From NCBI GenBank assembly GCA_025765595.1, contig JAIVFH010000100.1:54920-118919 (forward strand): DNA of 64,000 nucleotides, given 5' to 3'. Shown here in pieces: positions 20,501-30,504 of this stretch. The notes beneath the pieces were generated by a model. The model was not told where the DNA came from. It saw nothing but the letters and a program-made list of their open reading frames with translations, and searched no databases. The first letter of the stretch is position 1. Every line of letters begins with the position of its first letter. This DNA is from Obelidium mucronatum (lineage: Eukaryota > Chytridiomycota > Chytridiomycetes > Chytridiales > Chytriomycetaceae). The position numbers were made by a program, and so were the translations under genes.

Positions 20501-22566
20501 CACGAACGCCAAAAAATGCTTGAAAGCCTCTGCAAACCGTGTCAACTGGACGAAACAAAAACCCACCTCCCTGCCGACATTCTAGCGAATTCTGGGATTC
20601 TTGATTTCGAATCTCAAATGTCGTCCATGATGGAGACTCTTTTGGATCTGAATATCAAGCATCCGCTTTTGGATGTCACTGAAACGGTTTCTTTAATTGC
20701 AGAGATTATGGATCAAGCGATTGAAGTCAAGTGTGCGACAATCATTAAACTTGGTGGAAGAGATCCAAAAGATATGGGGGCGGCGGTTGGGGTGAAGGAG
20801 ACTGAACCAGCCGTTGGTGGTTCGTCGTCATCGGCTGCTGGAAAGATGGATATACCCCGCACTAGCATTGCTCAAAAAAACGAGCAACCAATGCAAAAGG
20901 AGGCACAGGATATACCTGACGTTGTGAATCCAACCGAAACAAGGAGCAAACGTGAGCAGTTTGAACGCTGCCTCCCCTGAGCAATTTTATACTGACAACC
21001 CCCCTCCCAAAAAAAGAAGCAAATCGAAAACAAAGCAGTGAATCGCGTCAAGCCGCGATAGCGAAATCAGAGCCGTTATTTGATTTCTCAGAAATGGGAA
21101 CTGCGGTTTCAGAAACTACTACTGGTACCAGTGCTGCTGCAAATTCAGGTGTTGCTGCGGTGTGTACATTCTTTAATTCGAAACGCGGTTGTCGAAATGG
21201 AGTCAAATGCAAAGCATTGCATGAAAAGATTCCAAAAGAAGATTCCAAGCTGAACGCGTCGAATCATGGTTCCTCAACTGCATCGCCTGTTGTTGCTAAA
21301 TCGACTGCAGCAGCAGCTGCTGCTTCTTCTTTGTCTTCAGGAAACTCTCCAGGTGTTTGCCGATTCTTCAATTCAAAACAAGGTTGTAGAAACGGCGATC
21401 GATGTAAATTAGTGCATGAAGAGAAGGGGGTCACTGCGGCTGTTGAAGGCTTGCATCACAAGGAATCATTGGAGACGGGGTCTGCGACGCGTTTTGTACC
21501 GGTCGTCACAAGGATTCGGAATGGCTCTAAAACGTTGTTGAATTTGACTGATGATGAAGGTGCTTTTGGATCTGGAGACTTTGAAAAATCAGTGTGGCCA
21601 CAGCAGCAACTTATTCAAGAAGACAAAAGGCAAGAGGATCAGCCGCAGCAGCAGCAGCATCCACAAACTCAGACACAAACGCAATCTCAAGCATTTCAAA
21701 TTCCAGACATGCTGCCTGCTACGACACATTCAACTGGTGTCTCGTCTTCTTTTCATCATGGCTCTGTGCCTTTCTCTGTGGATCCAATGGTATCTCTTTT
21801 CATGGATCCTCCGCACCAACAGCAGCAGCAACCAAGACCGACGGGTGGTTTCGGGGACATGATGTCTCAAACCATTGGTACAAGTTCTGGAAGTGGTAGT
21901 TCTCCCTTTGATGAGCCACTGCGAATGAATCTTGCATCGTCATTATTGAGTAATCCTCGAACGCATAGCATCAGTAGTGGCGGTAGCAACAATATTGCTG
22001 TTGCTGCAGCTGACGCGTACCAACAATCAAGTACAAGTTCCTTTTTCCCTGATGACTTTGGCACCAACGCGACGGGTGGTATCGCAAGTAATGGGTTGAA
22101 CTTGGGTGGGTCTTATGGAACATTAGCGGCGGCTGGGGCAGCGGCGCCAAGCAATTCTTCTGTGCTTGAGTTGGAGTTGGAGGAGGAGGAGGAGTATCGC
22201 CAACTGTTTCATTGTATTCGCGATTACCGACTCTTTCGAATAAGTTCCTTGAATGAGCAGTATCTGCAACAGCAGCAATTGCCGTATATGCCATCGCCCT
22301 GTATTACAATCTCAACAACAGCAACATCAGCAACAGCAGCAACAGGCCTTTGAGTCGAAGCGGAATGTTGTCCAAAAGTTTAGGAACATTGAATAGTAAT
22401 GGTGGCTCGATTGGAAGTACAATGCCAAGACTTGCGAGACTGGATGGCGTCTGAAGAGGGACAGCAGAGTGAATACTGGCAAACGGATATATCTGAATCG
22501 ATTCGCATGGAGGCAGAAGTAGAAGTGTTTGAAGCTGTCAGCGGATTCTGTTGTTGGAAAAGTTGA
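17540..22566 (+). CDS. J-domain / FN3-like / coiled-coil / tandem CCCH zinc-finger protein (frame-broken)
   Basis: Opening exons 17540..17659, 17714..18131, 18190..18858 and from 18950 are clean. A type III J domain (YEVLGVSRTATQSDIKRAYH, HPDK) is followed by an acidic stretch, then two beta-rich FN3-like segments (VYPIAYRIEIKQG; EVTFIWELAS). From 19252 to about 20515 the reading frame shifts repeatedly by one base, but each piece remains protein-like. First comes a Gly-rich stretch, then an acidic one, then a long Lys/Glu coiled coil. Frame is regained at 20516 (exon to 20950, intron 20951..21016), followed by two CX8CX5CX3H zinc fingers (VCTFFNSKRGC..., VCRFFNSKQGC...) and a Gln/Ser-rich tail that slips again at 22299. 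The end is 22396 or 22566. Two separate genes meeting near 19255 remain possible. The J domain implies Hsp70 partnership and the CCCH fingers RNA binding. Confidence 0.6.
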
Positions 22567-22784
22567 GCGAAGTGTGTCGGGAGGAGATGCAGTTTTGATT
22601 ACTCTTTTCTTTTGGGATGGATGATTCGGGGAGAAGAGGGGGGTTCTTACTTTGTACTTGTTGTTGAACTTGTTATAAAAATCTGGGAGATTACCAAGGA
22701 TGTTTTAATGGGTGTCTTCAAGTTGCTGTTCTAGAACCCTTTTTTTTTTTTTGACAAAAGACTGCCCGCACATTACACGGAGCC

Positions 22785-25700
22785 ATGAGCAAATTGCTCT
22801 CAAGCCCATTATTCCTGAAGCGAAAAGGTTCGAGCTGAGTGCCAAGAAAAAGACTGATAACAACATCGAACGCAGATGTGCTGAGCAAGAAGACGAAGGC
22901 GGACAGCGCGTTTCTCGCGTCGGACTCGCTCGCGACGCTGGCGCCCGCGCGGCTCAAGGCGCCGCTGTTTGAACGCGAAGAAGTCGATGCGAAGAACGGC
23001 ATCGCGCGGCTGAAGGCGCTTCTCGCCGACCGCAAGTGCGACGCAGACAGACGCAACGCGGCGCTTCTCGCGGCGTGCGCGGCGGGGCAGTACGACAGCG
23101 TGTCGCTGCTTCTGTCTTTTTGTATTTGTTCTTCTTTGTCTTCGTCTTCGTCTCCTTCTTCTTCTCCAAAGTCAAAGTCCGTCGATCCAAACACGAAAGA
23201 CCGCAACGGCCGCACTCCGCTGGCACTCGCCGTGCTCAACAACCACAGCGACGTCGTGTCGCTGCTACTAAAAACGAAAGCGTCGAAAGACTTCAAACTC
23301 AAACTCGACATTGACGCAATCGACGTCCTGGGCTGCGCACCCATCCACTACGCCGTCGTGTTTGGCGACGTGTCGTGTTTCCGTCTGCTGGCCGATGCGG
23401 GCGCGCGTCTGGACATTGTCGACAACTCGGGACTGCCCCTCTTTTACCATGCTGTCAAATCCAAGAGACCGGAAATTGCAAACTACTTGATCAAACATGC
23501 TCCACTGGACTTGTTGAATCAGTCTTTTGGTCCTCTTGGTTCTACTGTCCTGCATGAAGCTTGTGCTAATTCAATGTCCAGTTCTATTCAAACTCTTGTC
23601 GAATTTGGTGCTAATCCTAATTTGTTGGATAAAGAGAATCGGAAACCTATTGATTGTATTGATTTTGAATTTGGTTTGTGTATTGTCTTTTTTCTTTTAC
23701 GGCGAAGCCGTATCTTATACGGCGAAGCCGTATCTTTCACGGCGAAGCCGTGTGTTTTTCTTTGAAACGCCGAAGGCGGAATTCCCACCGCCGAAGGCGG
23801 TGTCTTTTCTACGGCGAAGCCGTATCTTCGCCGAAGGCGAGACCCACACCGCCGAAGGCGGTGTTTTTAAAAACGCCGAAGGCGTGTATTTCTACGGCGA
23901 AGCCGTCGGGATCCATACCGCCGAAGGCGGTGTCTTCAAAACGCCGAAGGCGTGAATCTATTGCCTTCTTTTCAGCGCCTTCAATACGCCGAAGGCGTGA
24001 ATCTATTGCCTTCTTCTCACCGCAGTTAATGCGCCGAAGGCGTGAATCTATTGCCTTCTTCCCACCGCATTAAATACGCCGAAGGCGTGAATCTATTGCC
24101 TTCTTTTCAGCGCCTTCAATACGCCGAAGGCGTGAATCTATTGCCTTCTTCTCACCGCAGTTAATACGCCGAAGGCGTGAATCTATTGCCTTCTTCTCAC
24201 CGCAGTTAATACGCCGAAGGCGTGAATCTATTGCCTTCTTCTCACCGCAGTTAATACGCCGAAGGCGTGAATCTATTGCCTTCTTCCCACCGCATTAAAT
24301 ACGCCGAAGGCGTGAATCTATTGCCTTCTTTTCAGCGCCTTCAATACGCCGAAGGCGTGAATCTATTGCCTTCTTCTCACCGCAGTTAATACGCCGAAGG
24401 CGTGAATCTATTGCCTTCTTCTCACCGCAGTTAATACGCCGAAGGCGTGAATCTATTGCCTTCTTCTCACCGCAGTTAATACGCCGAAGGCGTGAATCTA
24501 TCGCCTTCTTCTCACCGCAGTTAATACGCCGAAGGCGTGAATCTATTGCCTTCTTCTCACCGCAGTTAATACGCCGAAGGCGTGAATCTATCGCCTTCGG
24601 CGATCTACATGCAATCTACATGCCATCCAATGCAATCCATTCCAATCCAATCCAATCCATTCCAATGCAATCCATACCAACAACAACACACACACACACA
24701 CTTACTTACACAATCACACTCACTCACACAGCGGAATCAGACAACAACATGATTCTACAACTTCTTGCTAGCCGCGAAATGTCAATTTCAGGAAGCCAAA
24801 CAAACTTGACTTGTACAACAACAGATTCAAAAACAAAACTGATCCAAGAACCCAACCAGCAACTAAAAATTTTTAATTCAAGCGGCGGGAAAGTGGTTTT
24901 AGGAAGCAGAACTACAGGGAAATCAATCAACGAGTCAATGAACGAGTCAAACGAAACAATGGCGTTCAAATCCTACCACCAGTCTCTCGATAGAATCCCT
25001 GAACAAAGCGGTGAAGAAGAAGACAATCAATTTCAATCGACAACAACAACAGCAACAACAACAACAAATTCCGAAATCGACAAGCTTCGCAACCAGCTAC
25101 AATCCGCTGAAGCTGAAAAGTCAAAGCTATATCAAAAAACAGCAACAATGCACTCCCAAATTGAAAAAATGAATGCTGAAATCCAGAAATTCGAGCTTGA
25201 TATTATCGTTCGTGCCTCCAACGCTGTCAAAGAGGCGGAGGAATTGAAGCAACTAGACGTGTTGAAACAAGAGTTGAAGGAAAAAGATTTGGATATATCC
25301 AATCGTGAAAGGACAGCAAAGAAATTAATGTATCAAATTGCTGGTTTGGAAAAAGAGCTCAGGGACGCCATGGAAGAAAATGGAAAGTTGAATGCGAAAC
25401 TTGTTGAGAGTGAGTTGAGAGTCAATGAATACGAAAACCAAGCTAGAGGAACTGAGGAATGGAGAAAAGAACTCAAGGACTTCATGCAAGAAAATGGAAA
25501 GTTGAATGCAAAACTGGCTGAGAGTGAGTCGATGGTCTCTGTTTTGACTTTCAAAATCGGAGGACTTGAAAGCAGACTCAATGAATACGAAAAACAAGTC
25601 AGAGAAAATGAGGAATCGAGAGAAAACTTGCAAAATACAATCAAGGGATTAAATTCGGAACTTGAAGATCGGAATAAGGGTGAGTTGGCTTTGTTTTTTA

Positions 25701-27401
25701 ATCACTTGTAAATATACATAATAATATATACCGACCGACACACATAATTTAAAAACCTATAAACTAATTACATAGACCACCATGAATTAACTGAAGGCTA
25801 TGAAAAGGCAGTTTCTCGATATCTCAAAGCGGAGACCAGCCTCTTGGAACTCACTCATCAAAACGAAATCAACATTCAACTTCTTAAAACCCTTGAGAAA
25901 CCTGCTGAACAGTTTGCAACCACGGCATCGCCACCATTAAAAAACAACGATGGAACCACATCCATCGATGAGCAACTGAGGGAACAAGTGCAACAGCTTC
26001 AAGAATCGCTCCAACACAAAGACTTGGCAATCGCGCTTTTAAAAAACAATGTGGCAATATTGGAGAAGCAAGTCCACTCAACGCAATCCAAGCTTTTCGA
26101 CATTTCGATTACCCTTGATGTGGAGAAAGACAATTCAAACAAGAAATCAGAGCGGACTCGACAGATGCAAGAAACTTTTACAGAAACAGTCAAGAAATTG
26201 CAAACTCAATTGAAAGAAGCCATGACGGAAGGACTTGATTTACAAACCCAGATTCGGAAACTAACTACTGAAAACGTGAATTTGACTCAACGGTTACGAG
26301 AGTCGAGTGAGGATTTAGCGAGCGAAGTAATGACGACATCGGGCTTGAGTTCTGAGAAAGAGGAGCTGTTGAAGCGGGTACATCATCTGGATGCAGAATT
26401 GAAGCAATCGAGAAGGGAAGTTGACAGTCTTTCGCAAAGCTTGCAGTATGTTGAAGAGCAGTTGGGAGATTCCAAGACTGTGATTCAGCAACTGAGTAAA
26501 CAGAAGGGAGACGCTGAAGCGAAAGTCAAGGCAAAGTCGAATGAAGTGGCTCGTCTTGTCGCAGAGTTGCAGTCATTAAAATTACGGAAGGGTACAGATC
26601 TTCAATCTGCTTTTCAAAATGCCGGACCCATACTTGGTGGTTAGAAGAGTCTTGATTGAAAATTTATGCATCTAAATTGGTAAACTTGACTAACCTCTTT
26701 TTTTTTTACCAAAAGAAAAGTCGTCAAACATGGAGACTGAGTCAATTAAACATGAGCTTCTGGAATCGACACTGGAGAATCAGGCCCTGAACCTTCGACT
26801 TGTTGAATCAAAAAGAAAGCGTTCGGCTCTCGCTCTTCAAATCAATACGCTTCAATCAAAAATCTCAGAAAACCGACATACAATCCAGGCGCTTGAGCAA
26901 ACGCTACAAGAAGAGCAAGAAATGAAACTCGAGCTGGCAGAATCCAACGCAGTCATGAAAAAGAAACTCAGGCAGCAACAAGAGCTACTGCAGGAAACAA
27001 TGAACAAGGCGGAAAATCCGCTCAGCTCTGAATTAGAATCCAAACTGGCTGCGGAAAAGAGCCAAGTCATCGACTTGACCAATCAATTGAACGACGCAAA
27101 CAACAAGATGGATCAGTTGCAGTCTTCCATTTTTGAGCTGGAAGAGTCACTCGAGCGTCAAATCCAACGCAACAATTCCCTACAAATCCTGCTAAACCAA
27201 GAGAGGAAAACAGTTCAGTCGTTGAAATCAAACGTCCAAGAATTGAATACACAGTATCTCACTATTTCTGCAGATTATGTCGCTTTGGAGAATCGGTTGG
27301 AGCATGAAGAGGAAATGACGGGTAGTATAAGGCGGAATGAAGTAATACAAGGATTCGAGCTTAATGAAAGTCTCGAGAAACTGATGAATGCAATATTATA
27401 A
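22785..27401 (+). CDS. Ankyrin-repeat / coiled-coil protein 1
   Basis: CDS joins 22785..22827, 22876..23673, 24732..25679, 25776..26636 and 26716..27401 (3336 nt, 1111 aa). Residues ~70-280 hold ankyrin repeats (NGRTPLALAVLNNHSDVVSLLL, CAPIHYAVVFGDVSCFRLL, GSTVLHEACANSMSS, ENRKPIDCIDF). The rest is almost continuous coiled coil with a short internal repeat (ENGKLNAKLxESE appears twice). No membrane segment. Its downstream neighbour is a shorter paralogue, so the pair arose by tandem duplication. The third exon follows an unusual 1058-nt intron (23674..24731) packed with 45-nt repeats. Likely a scaffold, perhaps of cytoskeleton or Golgi; the actual partner is unknown. Confidence 0.88.
23674..24731 (+). 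other. Oversized repeat-filled intron of ankyrin/coiled-coil gene 1
   Basis: Donor G|GTTTGTG and acceptor CACACAG|CGG join the ankyrin exon to the coiled-coil exon in phase 1 and agree with the structure of the downstream paralogue. Other introns in the window are mostly 45-140 nt, so this one is some ten times longer. It holds palindrome-bearing repeats to about 24605, then CCAAT-containing ATCCAAT/CACA simple repeats up to the acceptor. Confidence 0.75.
23690..24605 (+). repeat. 45-nt minisatellite with CGCCGAAGGCG palindromes
   Basis: From about 23690 to 23940 the array is irregular, mixing two hairpin cores, CGGCGAAGCCG and CGCCGAAGGCG. From about 23940 to 24605 it becomes a regular 45-nt tandem repeat of roughly 14-15 copies. 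Each unit has the GCC-GAA-GGC hairpin core, a TGAATCTATTGCC segment, a pyrimidine tract and CACCGCAG or a variant. Three spacer variants (ending CGCAGTTAAT, CGCATTAAAT, GCCTTCAAT) recur in a partly ordered way, suggesting higher-order duplication. Open frames through it are translations of the repeat. Confidence 0.93.
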
Positions 27402-27489
27402 ATAAAAAAAAGTACAGTATAAAGTGTAAAACGATTATTTCTGTTTTGAATTCTCAAATCCTCCAATCAAAATAAAAACTTTGACCACA

Positions 27490-29421
27490 ATGACAGGAAG
27501 TGGGGGAGGATTCAGTCTCCCAAAGTTTGGACGGAAGAAAAGCACTTTCTTCGCATCGCATCCCAGTGCAGCAAATGGTGAAGAAACATAATGCCCTGTC
27601 TAAAGTGATGACTCTGTTTTTTTAACACACAATCGCGTCCCTCCAGCTCGTCAGAACTCAACGAACATCACTGAAATTCCAATCGAGAAACTGAAACTGC
27701 CGCTGTATATTGACTCGCGCAAGCTGCAGGGAATACATCAATTCATTCAGTCCAACGACTTGCGTAGACTGAAAAGTCACCTTCAAGCCTCTACACAGGA
27801 TATCAACAAGCTCGATGACATCCATCGACTTTCTCCAATTCATATGGCTGTAAATAGTAACAACTATGACGCGGTAGACGTACTGCTCACGGAAGGCGCG
27901 GACACTGATGTTCTTGACAAGAACGGAAGGACTTCCCTGATTTTGGTATCTTTCAACATTCTGTTTCATTTTCTTCACCTTTTCTTTTCTCATGTATTCG
28001 ATTGTATTCAGGCTGCCATTCGAGGATATTCTGATATTGCCCAACTATTACTCAAATATAATGCGAACAAAGACGTACAGGGCGCGCTGGGATGTACGGC
28101 GTTACATTATTCTGTCATTCTTGGAGACATCAGTTGCTTTAAATTACTCATGGATGCAAAAGCAAACATTTCCCTCATCGACAAGGTATATTTACCGTAA
28201 CCAAATAAATCCCTGCCCTAAACTTTATCTTTTTCGTCTCAACCGTAGTCAGAGCTGCCATTGTTTTACCACGCGATTAGGTCAAAACGAGGCGACATTG
28301 CGAATCAACTCATCGCCGATCAATCACCAGCGCAAATAAACGCGTTTTACGGGTCCACCCAAACAACGGCTCTCCATGTAGCAGTTGAACACTCACTCTC
28401 CTCTACAATCTATAAGCTCGTTCAGGCGGGCGCAGACTTGAACGCACTGGACAGCAAGAAACGGAAACCTGTGGACTGTATTGACTATGACAAATGCCAC
28501 CCAGACACGATCGCCTTTTTGAATGCAAAAGAGAAAGAAAGCGAGGATGCAGCAAGGACAAATACAAATACCATCAATTGCAGCAACAGTATTAGTCGGC
28601 CGGAGCCCCCAATAATTCACGATCGAACTTTAGAAAATACTGATATTTCAAAGAGTTCTGCAACGTTAACGGATTTAACTGGACAATTGGATTCCAGCAG
28701 CCCCGCAGTGACTAAACAATCTCAACAAACCTCCAACCAAGACGACACGAAAGAATCAATTTCAATTTCGAAAGAAGAGGTTTATAAACAAGAAGTGGAG
28801 CGACTGCAGGCACAATTATTTTTGGCGATAACAGCAAAAGCCGAAGCCGATGTACAGAATTCAGAACAATTTCAAGAGTTGGACACGTTGAAGAGAGAGG
28901 TCAAAGCAAAGCACAAGGAGATAACTGTTTTGAAGAGTCAAAAAATAGAGTTGGAGGCGCTTTTGAAGGCAGAGTTGGAAAGGAGTAGACTCTTGGAAGC
29001 TAGAGGTGGCATTGGTGATGGAAACCAGAAAACTACGTCAGTTGAGTTGGAGCAAGTTCTAATTGTAACTCAAGAAGAATTACGCGCTGCGAAAGAGGAG
29101 CTGTTGAAAACACGGCATCAATCACAAGTACATTCTCACGGGCTGAAGGATCAGGTTGCGGAATCCATCCAAAAGATTGAAGCGCTGACAGATCAGTTAA
29201 TTTCTGAAAAGGAAGCCATGGCAAAACTAAGCGACGACAATGAGAAATTACGGTTACAGAATAACCTTGTGAAGAGCCAACTTGTGACTGTACAGGATTT
29301 ACTGGAATCCGAACGCAATCTTCGGAAAGGGCTTGAGTCGAAATTGAGCACAGTGACGGAATATGGGACTTCGATCAATTCAAAGCTCGATGTTCTTTTA
29401 TCTCATTACCCAAGGACGTGA
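27490..29421 (+). CDS. Ankyrin-repeat / coiled-coil protein 2
   Basis: CDS joins 27490..27577, 27647..27945, 28012..28185 and 28249..29421 (1734 nt, 577 aa). After a Gly/Ser start, ankyrin repeats occupy residues ~60-260 (HRLSPIHMAVNSNNYDAVDVLL, NGRTSLILAAIRGYSDIAQLL, CTALHYSVILGDISCFKLLM, TALHVAVEHSLSSTIYKLVQ, KRKPVDCIDYD). Each aligns with the upstream paralogue. A Ser/Thr/Asn-rich linker and a long coiled coil follow. Exon borders in the ankyrin region differ: this gene has introns inside repeats that paralogue 1 reads through. So introns were gained or lost after the duplication. Probably a scaffold; partner unknown. Confidence 0.9.
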
Positions 29422-29563
29422 TAATAAGATGTTTTACCCAGCATTCTAGGCTGTGGCAAACTGACGTTGCAACCGACTTGAAAACTGAACTGTATGCACA
29501 AAAAGAGTTTAATAATCGGGTGTAACAAATATACTGGATCATAAATACAATCCTTTATTCCCC

Positions 29564-30386
29564 TTAATCATCAGCATCCTCCGACATAATGACATGATCT
29601 CGCGAACTAAAGCCAAATTTTATCATGTCGGCATTTTTGAGTTCGTAGTAACGCGATCCTTCCATCTTCTGACCGTTCAAGAAAGTTCCGTTCGCTGTTG
29701 TATTCTGGTTAGAAGAAAATAGCTCAAGACGAGCATAAATATTCACCAGAATCCAAGTCAATGAGATACGGCCTAACAATGATTGGAATTAGTTATATGG
29801 TAGCGGACACTAGACATTGAAACATACTTTACCACACGGCCACCTTCCGCTGACACAAACCGGTACTGCAAAACAGCATGCTGCTTGCTGATTGACGGAT
29901 GGTCAACTGGAATATCTGAAGTAGAAAGTCAGTTTTAACGCAAGTGAGTAAGAGGAGGAATTCAATACCAGCAACAAGTCTGTCACGGCCAAACAGATAT
30001 GCACTCTGTCGCGCAATGGGAAGCATATCCACTTGCTCTTTGCCTTTGAATGTATAGAGACGGAACTTTGTATTTCCGCTTGGTTTACGTGCTTCAGGCG
30101 GTTCTGCGTACTAGTAGTGGCTAGTGAGTCACCCGCCAATGATCAATCCTCGAACCTTCAACACGACTCCCTTGAAGGTATTTGCCTCGGCACTAAGCGC
30201 TCCCGAAACACCAAAGTTTGGAACTTCCTTTGGCTTTGGTGGTTGGGTTTCTGCGGCGACTTCAGAGGCCTCCCGAGGCCTTTCCCTGTCTCTGTCTCTG
30301 TCTCTATCTCTGTCTCTATCGCGGCCTCCTTCTCGTTCATAAGGCGTTGACCGATGGGGCCGGTCTCGTCGACGGGGTGAACTCAT
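29564..30386 (-). CDS. FHA-domain protein, SNIP1/Pml1 type
   Basis: CDS joins 30386..30156, 30110..29969, 29915..29828, 29772..29747 and 29694..29564 (618 nt, 205 aa). The 45-nt first intron is among the smallest here, and the fourth exon has only 26 nt. The N-terminus has a DR-dipeptide tract typical of splicing proteins. Then come NFGVSGAL, GVVLKYAEPPEARKP, QSAYLFGRDR, DHPSISKQHAVLQYR and DLDSANGTFLNG. The last four are the phosphothreonine-binding FHA core. This order matches SNIP1 / yeast Pml1, a nuclear protein of the pre-mRNA retention and splicing complex. It sits near a second splicing gene, PRPF38B. Confidence 0.93.
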
Positions 30387-30504
30387 TTTCAAGTTTTATT
30401 TCACTGCGACAGTAAAAGATGGGTCTGTAAAGAAAGGGATAATGGTATCAGAATATCAATTTGGGGTTGCATTCACTTTATTGGAGACTACGTTTCAAGC
30501 ATGA

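Noticed and set aside
22718..23344. 208-codon minus-strand ORF opposite the ankyrin gene
   Set aside because: Low-complexity antisense of a well-supported exon.
23940..24605. CRISPR array
   Set aside because: Repeats are directly tandem without unique spacers, lie in a eukaryotic intron and have no cas genes nearby.
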